64,000 nt of DNA from Halanaerobium kushneri (GTDB lineage Bacteria; Bacillota; Halanaerobiia; Halanaerobiales; Halanaerobiaceae). Below the pieces are notes generated by a model. The model had not been told where the DNA came from, made no database searches, and saw only the letters and a list, made by a program, of their open reading frames with translations. Positions 56,239 to 64,000 of the stretch are shown piece by piece. Each line of letters starts with the position of its first letter. The stretch's first letter is position 1. The DNA lies in contig NZ_FTNC01000008.1 of NCBI RefSeq assembly GCF_900156285.1, positions 1-64,000 on the forward strand, written 5' to 3'. The translations under genes were made by a program, and so were the position numbers.

Positions 56239-56337
56239 ATAGACAAATCGAAATAGTAAGACAATTAAAATAATACTGAGAAACTATTGGAAAAATAATT
56301 TTTTGTAATTATTAAATTTTTAAATGGGGTTTTAAAG

Positions 56338-57339
56338 ATGGCTGTTACATTAAAAGATATTGCGGAAAAAGTAGGAGTAACTGAATCAACAGTATCTAGA
56401 GTTTTAAATGGAATACCTAAGGCCAGCAAAGAGACAAGAGAAGAGATTTTTAGAGTTGCAGCAGAACTTGGATATAAACCAAATCAGATTGCCCGCAGTC
56501 TGGTGACTAAAAAAACACATACCATTGGTTTGATTATCAGTGATCTCTCTAACACCTATTTCGCTAGGGTTGCCAGCGGCATCGAAAAAATTGCCAGCAA
56601 ATATGATTACAGCCTGATTATTTCGACAACCGGGGGAGATGAGAAAGAAGAATTAAAGTACATAAATTTATTGAAAGAAAAACAGGTTGATGGAATTTTA
56701 TTTGCCAGCGGGCGGATGCCGGCAAGCTGTAAAAATCTTTTAAAAGAAACTGAAATACCAACAGTAGTTGTAGCTCGTGAAGTAGAAGAAGATTTACCTT
56801 CTGTTCATATTGATAATATTAAAGAATCTTATAATGCTGTAAAATATTTAATTAATTCTGGTCATCATAATATAGCAATGATCAGTGGTAATAAAGATGA
56901 TAAAGAATCAGGATTTTATCGAATTCAGGGATATAAACAGGCTTTAAAAGATAATGGTTTAAAAATAAGAGATGATCTAATAGTAGAAGGAGATTTTAAG
57001 CTTCAGAGTGGTATTGAGGCGATGGAAGAAATTTTAAAAAGCGACTATTCAATAACGGCTGTTTTTGCAGCCAGTGATCAGATGGGAGTTGGCGCAATTA
57101 AGGCCATCAAAAAAGCCGGTCTAAAAGTTCCAGATGATATTTCTGTTATTGGCTTTGATAATAATATTATTTCTCTTGCCAGTGACCCAGAATTAACTAC
57201 TGTTTCTCAGCCGGAAGAAGAACTGGGCTGGCATTCGATGGAAATGTTATATCAGGTTATGGAAGGAAGAGATTTAAAAGAGAGAAAGATTTATTTACCA
57301 TGTGAAATAATAGAAAGAGAGTCCGTGAGAAATATTTGA
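56338..57339 (+). CDS. LacI-family transcriptional regulator
   Basis: 333-aa repressor with HTH TLKDIAEKVGVTESTVSRVL, then the effector domain (TIGLIISDLSNTYFARVA; FAASDQMGVGAIKAIKKAG). The start is ATG 56338, preceded by only a weak site (TGGGG). Matching palindromes lie at its own promoter and before the binding-protein gene at 57545, so it probably regulates that import operon and the linked sugar genes. Confidence 0.9.
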   Translation: MAVTLKDIAEKVGVTESTVSRVLNGIPKASKETREEIFRVAAELGYKPNQIARSLVTKKTHTIGLIISDLSNTYFARVASGIEKIASKYDYSLIISTTGGDEKEELKYINLLKEKQVDGILFASGRMPASCKNLLKETEIPTVVVAREVEEDLPSVHIDNIKESYNAVKYLINSGHHNIAMISGNKDDKESGFYRIQGYKQALKDNGLKIRDDLIVEGDFKLQSGIEAMEEILKSDYSITAVFAASDQMGVGAIKAIKKAGLKVPDDISVIGFDNNIISLASDPELTTVSQPEEELGWHSMEMLYQVMEGRDLKERKIYLPCEIIERESVRNI

Positions 57340-57417
57340 TTTCTTAAATAATTAAAGCTTTTTAATTAAGGCTTTAAATTATAGTTCAGCATAAAAAAAG
57401 AGTTTTTTTACTCAATT

Positions 57418-57433
57418 GGTCAAACGATTGACC
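57418..57433. promoter_or_regulatory. LacI-type operator, GTCAAACG family (site 2 of 2)
   Basis: GGTCAAACGATTGACC is a palindrome with six-base perfect arms, matching the core of the site at 56198 (GTCAAACG, TTGAC). It includes TTGACC as a possible -35 box and lies 112 bp before the binding-protein start. Confidence 0.7.
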
Positions 57434-57455
57434 GACATATTGTGACAATTATTTT

Positions 57456-57466
57456 GGAGGTGATAA
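57456..57466 (+). promoter_or_regulatory. Upstream GGAGG element in sugar-importer leader (4 of 4)
   Basis: GGAGGTGATAA lies 79 bp before the binding-protein start. The nearest ATG (57476) is 15 bases away and opens only eight codons. The GATAAT part could instead be a -10 box paired with TTGTGA at 57440. Confidence 0.4.
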
Positions 57467-57544
57467 TTTAGAATTATGGTAAGTTTTATTTTAAGGGGAT
57501 GAAGTTTAAATTAAATTATTTAAAAATTCTTAGGAGGGCTAAAA

Positions 57545-58864
57545 TTGCAAAAAAAGACTATTGTTAAAATTTCACTGATGGTGGTATTATTACTTGTGTT
57601 TACAGGAAACACTTTTGCTCAGACAACTTTTGAGTACTGGACAACTCAAACAGAGGAAAATAGAGTTGAAGTAATTAATCAGTTAATCGACCGTTTTGAA
57701 GCCCAGCAGGATGAATATAAGGTTGAGCTGGTAACAGTTCAGGAAAATGATATACCAACTAAACTGGCTGCTGGAATGGCAGCAGGTCGACTACCTCAGA
57801 TGATTGAGGTGGGAGCTGAGAATATTCTTAAACTTGGTGCGGAAGGTATGCTTGATACTGAAGCGGTTAACGATGTTGTTAGCGATATTGGTGAAGATGA
57901 TATTTACGATGGCGCTCTGAAAATGCTGGCAAGTCCTGAAGGCGGTTATTTTGGTGTTCCTCTCCATGGCTGGGTTCAGGGAATCTGGTATCGTGAAGAT
58001 CTATTTGAAGAAAAGGGTCTGGAAGCACCAACAACCTGGGATAATATTATCAAGGCAGCAAAAGCGTTTCATAATCCAGAAGAACAAAAGTATGGAATTG
58101 TAATTGGTACAGATAAAGATTCCTATGCTAGACAGACCTTTACTCAGTATGCACTATCAAATAATGCGCGTATCTTTGATAAAGATGGTAATATAATTTT
58201 TAATTCTCCAGAAATGGTAGAGACTCTTGATTATTATAAACGTTTAGCAGAATTCACACCTCCAGGACCTAATGGCTGGCGTGACGCGCGTGACCTTTAC
58301 TTAGCTGGTAGAGTTCCAATGATGATGTATTCAACCTACATTATGGATGATATTGGTCTGGGAGCGACCGGCTACGAAGGTGAACAGGGAGAAATGCTTA
58401 AAAATTTAGTAGATAAAACTAACTTTGCTAACACAATGAAGCATAAGTCTGATGCAGTATTTGGTCAGATTGCAGGCTTTACCTTTATTAAATCTGAAGA
58501 TCAGAAAAAAGTTGAAGGAGCTAAAGCCTTTGCAGAATTCGTATTATCAGGTGAAAATTATATTGATTTTCTCCATATGGCTCCAGGTGGTATGAATGCA
58601 GTCCGTCCTTCTATCGCTAACGATCCAAAGTATTTAGATCATGAACTTTTAAAGGTATGGGGAGATAAGTCTGCTCGTATAGCCAGTGGTTTAAACAGTA
58701 TAGGTAAATTTGGTTATGTAGGTGGAAAGGTGTTCCCTGAAATTGGGAATATTACAAGTCAGTTTATTGTAGGTCAGACAATTATGAAGATGACAGAAAG
58801 TGGCTGGACAGCAGAAGAAGCAGCTGAATGGGGTCAAAAAGAGATGGAAGATGCCCTAGAATAA
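57545..58864 (+). CDS. Extracellular sugar-binding protein, CUT1 ABC importer (operon 4)
   Basis: 439-aa SBP family 1 protein. The signal peptide is about 25 residues (cleavage near TFAQT). The mature part starts TFEYWTTQTEENRVEVINQL. AGRLPQMIEVGAENI and GIWYREDLFEEKGLEAPTTW are typical. The start is TTG 57545 after TAGGAGGG. It is followed by a hairpin, two permeases, a 605-aa unknown protein and a glycosyltransferase, so the ligand may be a glycoside that these proteins also handle. Confidence 0.87.
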   Translation: MQKKTIVKISLMVVLLLVFTGNTFAQTTFEYWTTQTEENRVEVINQLIDRFEAQQDEYKVELVTVQENDIPTKLAAGMAAGRLPQMIEVGAENILKLGAEGMLDTEAVNDVVSDIGEDDIYDGALKMLASPEGGYFGVPLHGWVQGIWYREDLFEEKGLEAPTTWDNIIKAAKAFHNPEEQKYGIVIGTDKDSYARQTFTQYALSNNARIFDKDGNIIFNSPEMVETLDYYKRLAEFTPPGPNGWRDARDLYLAGRVPMMMYSTYIMDDIGLGATGYEGEQGEMLKNLVDKTNFANTMKHKSDAVFGQIAGFTFIKSEDQKKVEGAKAFAEFVLSGENYIDFLHMAPGGMNAVRPSIANDPKYLDHELLKVWGDKSARIASGLNSIGKFGYVGGKVFPEIGNITSQFIVGQTIMKMTESGWTAEEAAEWGQKEMEDALE

Positions 58865-58903
58865 CTTCTGTCAAAAAAATAATTGATTTTAGCTTAAACT
58901 TAA

Positions 58904-58936
58904 TCAACCCTGCTGGTTTCAAACCAGCAGGGTTGA
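58904..58936 (+). terminator. Intercistronic hairpin between binding protein and permease (operon 4)
   Basis: TCAACCCTGCTGGTTT (58904-58919) and AAACCAGCAGGGTTGA (58921-58936) are perfectly complementary, 16 bp around a single C. In RNA the loop opens to about seven bases. It is followed by AAAATTAAAGG, without a T-run. Confidence 0.75.
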
Positions 58937-58954
58937 AAATTAAAGGAGGCAGTT

Positions 58955-59821
58955 ATGGAGATTAAAACAGATCAGGAAGCAAAACTTGGCTACTGGCTGA
59001 TCCTGCCAACAGTATTAGCAATTGGTGGATTAATACTTTATCCGGTAATCTATAATCTTTGGTTGAGTTTACATAAAGTTAATATGAATCCAACTCAACC
59101 AAATACATTTATAGGGATAAAACACTTTATTGAAATTTTAACTGATGTTGATTTCTGGACAGCTTTTAGAACTTCTATACTTTTTACTTCTACTACTGTT
59201 GTGGGTACAACCTTACTTGGTTTAGGAGTAGCAATTTTATTAAATAGAAAATTTCCGGGGAGATCTCTAATTAGAGGAATAATTTTACTACCATATGTAA
59301 CTCCCGTAATCTCAGCAGCATTTGGCTGGAAGTATTTATTTAATCCTGTTTTTGGAATGTTTAATTATATTATGGTTGATGTTTTAAGTTTGATGCCCCA
59401 GCATATTAACTGGATTGAATCACCGCGCTATGCAATCTTTGCAGTAATAATTTTTAATATCTGGCGCAACTTTCCTTTTGCCTTTTTGATGATTTTAGCA
59501 GAATTGCAGTCAATTTCAGGAACTTTATATGAGGCAGCTGAAGTTGATGGAGCAACAGGCTGGCAGAAATTTAAACATATCACTCTACCAGAACTTAAAT
59601 TTGTCATTGGAGCTTTAGTAATCTTACGTACTATCTGGAATTTTTATAAGTTTTCAGAGATTTATCTCTTATCATCTTCAGTAGAGGTTTTACCAGTTTA
59701 TATTTACGAAAAGGCTTTTGCTACCTATAGTTTTGGTGAAGCAGCAGCTATTTCCGCAATCTTATTTGTCTTTGTTTTTGGTTTCATCCTCTTTTATGTA
59801 AGGAAGGTGTTAGAATGGTAG
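58955..59821 (+). CDS. CUT1 sugar ABC permease, MalF-like (operon 4)
   Basis: 288-aa permease, six transmembrane helices, EAA loop EAAEVDGATGWQ. The start follows AAGGAGGC. It overlaps the next gene by 7 bp. Confidence 0.9.
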   Translation: MEIKTDQEAKLGYWLILPTVLAIGGLILYPVIYNLWLSLHKVNMNPTQPNTFIGIKHFIEILTDVDFWTAFRTSILFTSTTVVGTTLLGLGVAILLNRKFPGRSLIRGIILLPYVTPVISAAFGWKYLFNPVFGMFNYIMVDVLSLMPQHINWIESPRYAIFAVIIFNIWRNFPFAFLMILAELQSISGTLYEAAEVDGATGWQKFKHITLPELKFVIGALVILRTIWNFYKFSEIYLLSSSVEVLPVYIYEKAFATYSFGEAAAISAILFVFVFGFILFYVRKVLEW

Positions 59822-60657
59822 GAAAAGATAGCTTGAGAAGTAAGATAATATTTGTCGTATTACTGATGCTAGTACTGGCTTTTGTTTTAATACCTTTTGT
59901 AACAATGATCAGTTCATCCTTTAAGCCAAATCAGGAGCAGACCCAGTTACCACCTAAAATTATTCCTGATAATCCGACGCTGGAACACTATCAGGGTGTC
60001 TTAAATCCAGATATTTTTCCATTTTTGAATTACTTTAAAAATAGTTTAATTGTTGCCTTCTTTTCAGCTGGAATCGGGGTAGTGATTTCAATTTTTGGTT
60101 CATACAGTTTTGCCAGACTTGAATATACAGGCCGCTCAGTTATTCAACGCGGTGTTTTAATGGTCTACATGTTTGGTGGAGTTCTACTGGTTATTCCTTT
60201 ATTTCAGATGATCAGTAAACTAGGGCTTTTTGATACCAGAACTTCGCTGGTCATTACCTACGTTGTTCAGACTCTGCCTGTTTCCTTATATATGCTGGGA
60301 AATTATTTTAGAACAGTACCTGAAAGTATAGAAGAAGCAGCAATTATTGACGGCTGCAGCAGACTGGAGGTAATATTTAGGATAGTTTTACCACTTTCAG
60401 CTCCAGCTATAGTTTCAGTCTTTATTTACGCCTTTATGATTGCCTGGAATGAGTATCTATTTGCTTCAGTCTTTATCAACTCCAGCAGCTTAAGAACACT
60501 GCCGCTCGGTTTAAATCAGCTCTTCTATACACAGCATTATGTCTGGGGTAGAATGATGGCTGCATCTGTGCTGACAGCTATTCCGGTAATTATTTTATTC
60601 CTCTCAGTTGAGAGATTTATTACAGGTGGCTTAACCTTTGGTGGAGTTAAAGAGTAA
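59815..60657 (+). CDS. CUT1 sugar ABC permease, MalG-like (operon 4)
   Basis: 280-aa partner permease, six transmembrane helices, EAA loop EAAIIDGCSRLE (divergent fourth residue), C-terminus ITGGLTFGGVKE. AAGGAAGGTG precedes the ATG at 59815. Confidence 0.9.
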   Translation: MVGKDSLRSKIIFVVLLMLVLAFVLIPFVTMISSSFKPNQEQTQLPPKIIPDNPTLEHYQGVLNPDIFPFLNYFKNSLIVAFFSAGIGVVISIFGSYSFARLEYTGRSVIQRGVLMVYMFGGVLLVIPLFQMISKLGLFDTRTSLVITYVVQTLPVSLYMLGNYFRTVPESIEEAAIIDGCSRLEVIFRIVLPLSAPAIVSVFIYAFMIAWNEYLFASVFINSSSLRTLPLGLNQLFYTQHYVWGRMMAASVLTAIPVIILFLSVERFITGGLTFGGVKE

Positions 60658-60690
60658 ATTATAATTTTTAAAGCAGGGAGGACTGAGGTT

Positions 60691-62508
60691 TTGTTTAAAA
60701 AATTAAATCAAAAAATCATTGATCATTACCTTGAATCTGTTCCCCAAAATGATTTGCAGCAGCTGTTGAGCAGTATTTTAAAAGATAAAGTTGAGAACAG
60801 TGATTTAACTGAGGATTATAAAAAAATAGCTGACTTTTATCAAAAAAGCAGAAAGAGGGCTGGAGCAGAAAAAGAGAAATTTCTCGAAAGGCTGGATTCT
60901 GAAAATCTTAAACTCGATGAAATCAGTTCTTTAGAGCTGGCTGAGGCCTTTTTTCCTGAACACAAACTCAATTATTCTCAAAAAACAATTGAAAATCTCA
61001 GGGAGCAGAGGAAGTTAAAAATAAATAAATTAAATGATAATCAGATTGAAGATCCTTTTGCTGAAATTTTATTTGCTTCCAATATTCTCTTAACAATGCC
61101 TGCTGATTTTAATAAAGTTAATCCGACTTTAAGAGAAAAATTGAATGAGTCTGAAAAACAGCAATATTTTTATGACCATCCGATACCTCTGGATATTGAT
61201 GATCAAAAAAATGAAATTATCTATGGACTTAAACATTTAAATCAGGCAGTTAAAGCTGAGACAGATCAAAGGCTTGACCTTCTTTTATCTATTTCTGTTA
61301 CCCATCCTTCAATTAATAAGATTGCAAGGGAATATATTGAGTCCAAGTTAGAAAATATTGAGCTTGAGCACTTAAATATCTATCTCTTTACTGAAAATGA
61401 AAGTGAAAAGCTGCTGGAAGAGTTTATACTTCCTTTTATAAGTGATGGAATAAAGGCTTCAGATCTTAAAAGTACAGTGGGAGCTGCCGGCAGCTACGGA
61501 CGCCATTATTCATTTTTAAAGGCGGTGGCCCTCTGGTGGCAGAAATATATTAATTCCGATTTAAAAGCTACTTTTAAAATTGATCTGGACCAGGTTTTTG
61601 ACCAGCAGAAGCTGAAAGAAGAAACAGGCCATTATGCCTTTGAAAATTTCAAATCTCCTCTCTGGGGAGCCCGGGCAGTTGACAGTCAGGGAAGAAGAGT
61701 TGAGCTTGGAATGATTGCCGGTCAGCTCGTCAATGACAGTGATATTGAAAAATCAATTTATGAGCTGGATATCAAAAGACCGAAAGCTGAGCTTAAATAT
61801 GATCAGTATATTTTCTTTAAAGCAAAGCCCCAGTATATTTCTACTGCAGCTGAAATGGGGTATAGAGCAGATTCTAAAATTGATACAATTTTACGCTACC
61901 ATGTCACCGGTGGTACTAATGGTATTTTGATTAAAGCTCTAAAAAAATATAAGCCCTTCTGTCCGACTTTTATCGGCAGAGCTGAGGACCAGGCCTATCT
62001 GCTTTCAGTTTTGTTTGAAGAGCATGATTCATCCTATTTGAGGTATTATCATCAGGATGGTCTGATTATGAGGCACGATAAAAAGAGTTTTATCGGAACA
62101 GAGATTAAAAACTCTAAAATTTCAAAGCTGATAGGTGATTATGAGCGGATTATAATTTTTTCTCATTATGTTAGGAATATTTTAAATGATTATCAGCGGC
62201 TGAGGGAAGAATTATTTCCCTTTACAGCAGCTTTTATCAGTCAGATTCCGGTTTTATTAATTTATTACCGCTCAATTTTAAAAGCTTATCAGCTGGCTGA
62301 GAGTGATGAAAATCAGGCTCTTGATTTTTTAACTGAGCTGACAGAGAGACTTGAGGATATTTATAATAAAGTTGACCAAAATTATTATCAGCAGAGATTT
62401 TTGCTGGAGAAAAAAGTCTGGAATGAATATTATCAGATTTTAGATGATGAAAAAGTTGAAGATCAAAAATTATTGGATGGTTTTACAACTAGAATAAAAA
62501 TTAAGTAA
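60691..62508 (+). CDS. 605-aa protein of unknown function in a sugar operon
   Basis: No family was recognised. The start is TTG 60691 after GCAGGGAGG. The N-terminal part is charged and helical. Residues about 265-460 have more conserved-looking motifs (GAAGSYGRHYSFLKAVALWW, SPLWGARAVDSQGRRVELG, and YHVTGGTNGILIKALKKY before FIGRAEDQAYLL), and the GRAEDQ may act like the ED motif of GT-A glycosyltransferases, an unproven idea. No signal peptide or transmembrane helix is seen. It lies between the importer and a GT4-like glycosyltransferase, 7 bp from the latter, so it probably works on the same sugar or glycoside. Confidence 0.6.
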   Translation: MFKKLNQKIIDHYLESVPQNDLQQLLSSILKDKVENSDLTEDYKKIADFYQKSRKRAGAEKEKFLERLDSENLKLDEISSLELAEAFFPEHKLNYSQKTIENLREQRKLKINKLNDNQIEDPFAEILFASNILLTMPADFNKVNPTLREKLNESEKQQYFYDHPIPLDIDDQKNEIIYGLKHLNQAVKAETDQRLDLLLSISVTHPSINKIAREYIESKLENIELEHLNIYLFTENESEKLLEEFILPFISDGIKASDLKSTVGAAGSYGRHYSFLKAVALWWQKYINSDLKATFKIDLDQVFDQQKLKEETGHYAFENFKSPLWGARAVDSQGRRVELGMIAGQLVNDSDIEKSIYELDIKRPKAELKYDQYIFFKAKPQYISTAAEMGYRADSKIDTILRYHVTGGTNGILIKALKKYKPFCPTFIGRAEDQAYLLSVLFEEHDSSYLRYYHQDGLIMRHDKKSFIGTEIKNSKISKLIGDYERIIIFSHYVRNILNDYQRLREELFPFTAAFISQIPVLLIYYRSILKAYQLAESDENQALDFLTELTERLEDIYNKVDQNYYQQRFLLEKKVWNEYYQILDDEKVEDQKLLDGFTTRIKIK

Positions 62509-62515
62509 TGGAGGT

Positions 62516-63868
62516 TTGATAATGAAAATAGCTCTGGCACATTTTCGCACAGGTCAGACTGATGGAGTGTCTCTGGAGATGGATAAGTGGCGCCATGTTT
62601 TAGAAAAAAATGGCCACGAGGTAGTTTATATCTCTGGTACTCCAGAAGCTGAAATATATATTGAAGAATTATTTTATAAAGATAAAAAAAATCTAAAATT
62701 TGTAGATAATGCCTATCGTAAATTAGAGGATTATAATAATGAGAGAGAATTTAAAGCTGCAGTAAAAAAAGAGGCAGCAGTGATTGAAAAAAAACTGCAA
62801 AAAGAGATAAAAGAGGCAGGAATAGAGCTTTTAATTCCCAATAACATTTTTTCTCTGGGCTGGAACCTTCCGGCTGCAATTGCCTTTAAAAATGTAATTG
62901 AAAATCTCGGTTTAAATACAATCGCCCACCACCACGATTTTTACTGGGAGCGAGAACTTTATTCCAATCCTGTCTGCAGTTTTGTAGATGATTTATTGGA
63001 AGAGTATTTTCCTCCCCGGATTGAAGAGATAGAGCATGTGGTGATTAATAAAATTGCTCAGAGAGAGCTGGAAAAAAGAAAAGGACTTAATTCTAAAGTT
63101 GTGCCCAATGTTTTTGACTTTAGCGGGCCTCTCTGGCAGGAAGATCAATACAATAGTGATTTAAGAGCAGAACTTGGAATTAAGGAAGATGACATAGTAG
63201 TTCTCCACGCTACAAGAATTGCTGAGCGGAAGGCAATTGAGCTCGCGATAGAGTTTACTGCCAAACTACAGAATGAAGAACTAGCAGGTACCTTATATGA
63301 TGGGCGCAGCTTTTCTGATGAAAATAGAGTTGTTTTTTTACTGCCGGGATTAACAGAAGGTAATGAAGAGTATGTAGATTTTTTAGATGAATATGCTGCA
63401 AAAGATAATGTTGAGTTGATATGGGCGGGCGAATTATTTGCTCACCAGCGACAAAAAGAAAATGGTAAAAAGATTTATTCTCTCTGGGACAGTTACGTAA
63501 TCTCAGATTTAATTACTTATACCAGCATTAAGGAAGGCTGGGGTAATCAGCTTTTAGAAGCATTATTTGCCAAAAAGCCGGTAGTTATTTTAGAATATCC
63601 GGTCTTTAAAAGCGATATTAAAGAACATAATTTAAAGCTGGCTTCACTCGGTGGAGATTATCAGCGCCGAGAAGACGGCTATATTAAAATTGAAACAGAG
63701 AATTATGAGCCTGCACTTAAAGAGGTATTAAAATATTTAAAATCCGGTGATTACAGAAAAAAGGCAGTTGACGAGAACTTTGAAACTGCAGCTAAAAACT
63801 TTTCTTACCAGAGATTAGAAGAATTATTAAAAGAACTGCTTGAGCAGCTCAATATAGATAAGAGTTAA
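62516..63868 (+). CDS. GT4-like glycosyltransferase
   Basis: 450-aa GT-B fold glycosyltransferase. The N-terminal domain begins KIALAHFRTGQTDGVSLEM. The nucleotide-sugar domain includes VVLHATRIAERKAIELAIEF. The C-terminal YTSIKEGWGNQLLEALFAKKP has the E-x7-E-type motif (EGWGNQLLE) of GT4. It starts at ATG 62522 or an upstream codon; TTGATAATG near 62516 makes the exact start uncertain (ATG 62522 has GGAGG at 62511-62515). The acceptor is unknown; the neighbouring importer and probable GH13 gene suggest a small glycoside. Confidence 0.8.
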   Translation: MIMKIALAHFRTGQTDGVSLEMDKWRHVLEKNGHEVVYISGTPEAEIYIEELFYKDKKNLKFVDNAYRKLEDYNNEREFKAAVKKEAAVIEKKLQKEIKEAGIELLIPNNIFSLGWNLPAAIAFKNVIENLGLNTIAHHHDFYWERELYSNPVCSFVDDLLEEYFPPRIEEIEHVVINKIAQRELEKRKGLNSKVVPNVFDFSGPLWQEDQYNSDLRAELGIKEDDIVVLHATRIAERKAIELAIEFTAKLQNEELAGTLYDGRSFSDENRVVFLLPGLTEGNEEYVDFLDEYAAKDNVELIWAGELFAHQRQKENGKKIYSLWDSYVISDLITYTSIKEGWGNQLLEALFAKKPVVILEYPVFKSDIKEHNLKLASLGGDYQRREDGYIKIETENYEPALKEVLKYLKSGDYRKKAVDENFETAAKNFSYQRLEELLKELLEQLNIDKS

Positions 63869-63891
63869 AAAATGAAATTGGAGTGATATTG

Positions 63892-64000
63892 ATGGTTTTT
63901 GAAATTCCAAAATCAAAAAAGGAAATATTGAAAAAGAAATTAAAATTTATTTATGATCAGGAGACAGCAGAAGAATTTTACCCTGAATTAGAATCATTTA
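63892..64000 (+). CDS. Probable GH13 glycoside phosphorylase, N-terminal part (cut by window edge)
   Basis: ATG at 63892, eight bases after GGAG, opens a frame to the window edge (36 codons). LKKKLKFIYDQETAEEFYPEL resembles the N-terminus of GH13 sucrose-phosphorylase or glucosylglycerate-phosphorylase-like enzymes (key part: KLKFIYDQETAEEFYPEL). Too little is present for certainty. It is 23 bp after the glycosyltransferase and likely in the same operon. Confidence 0.4.
   Translation, partial: MVFEIPKSKKEILKKKLKFIYDQETAEEFYPELESF

Noticed and set aside
57476-57502. Eight-codon frame MVSFILRG in the operon-4 leader
   Set aside because: It is 15 bases from the GGAGG element, too short, and has no counterpart in the other three leaders.

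Overview
The window is AT-rich DNA with Shine-Dalgarno sites of the Firmicutes type and frequent TTG/GTG starts. It is dense with carbohydrate ABC importers, LacI-type regulators and fermentative or anaerobic enzymes. This composition suggests a fermentative anaerobe of the Halanaerobiales (Halanaerobium-like). The assignment is inferred from gene content and protein flavour; no rRNA or tRNA gene is present to confirm it.

Layout. 1-232: the 5' part of a transposase running off the left edge (minus strand). 402-1718: a purine permease (NCS2/AzgA type) with its own terminator. 1860-5778 (minus strand): an APC permease, a TlpA/ResA thioredoxin, and a three-gene operon of LytTR regulator, DUF3021 membrane protein and alpha/beta hydrolase. 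6218-13312: a DUF3267 metalloprotease-like membrane protein, adenosylhomocysteinase, a LarA-type nickel racemase, and a MoxR / DUF58 / DUF4129 cluster. 13443-31550: a Gfo/Idh/MocA oxidoreductase followed by three CUT1 sugar import operons. The first has an ArsR-type regulator and a GH2 enzyme. The second carries LacZ, and the third follows a LacI regulator. 31771-47854: an aminotransferase, a second Gfo/Idh-like protein, a 5'-nucleotidase/SLH/5'-nucleotidase fusion, a DUF362 protein, a UbiA prenyltransferase, an NMT1-type ABC importer, DUF2892, WrbA, a nitroreductase, and a LacI + DapA-like aldolase + DlgD-like dehydrogenase unit.

48256-56112: four tightly packed genes encoding a Wadjet/MksBEFG-like SMC defence system (JetA, JetB, a 1496-aa SMC ATPase JetC, and a TOPRIM-type nuclease JetD). 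This is the clearest defence locus in the window, and its JetA and JetB do not look like textbook examples. 56338-64000: a LacI regulator, a fourth CUT1 importer, a 605-aa protein of unknown function, a GT4-like glycosyltransferase, and the start of a probable GH13 phosphorylase cut by the right edge. The last three may handle a glycoside or compatible solute.

Regulation is readable from the DNA. Three regulators have matching palindromes at their own promoter and at one or more nearby transport operons. All four CUT1 binding-protein genes are followed by a strong hairpin before the permease genes. All four also have an extra purine-rich GGAGG element 70-95 nt upstream of the binding-protein start. 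None of the four CUT1 operons encodes an ATPase, so a shared MsmK/MalK-type ATPase elsewhere is implied. No CRISPR array, rRNA or tRNA was seen.
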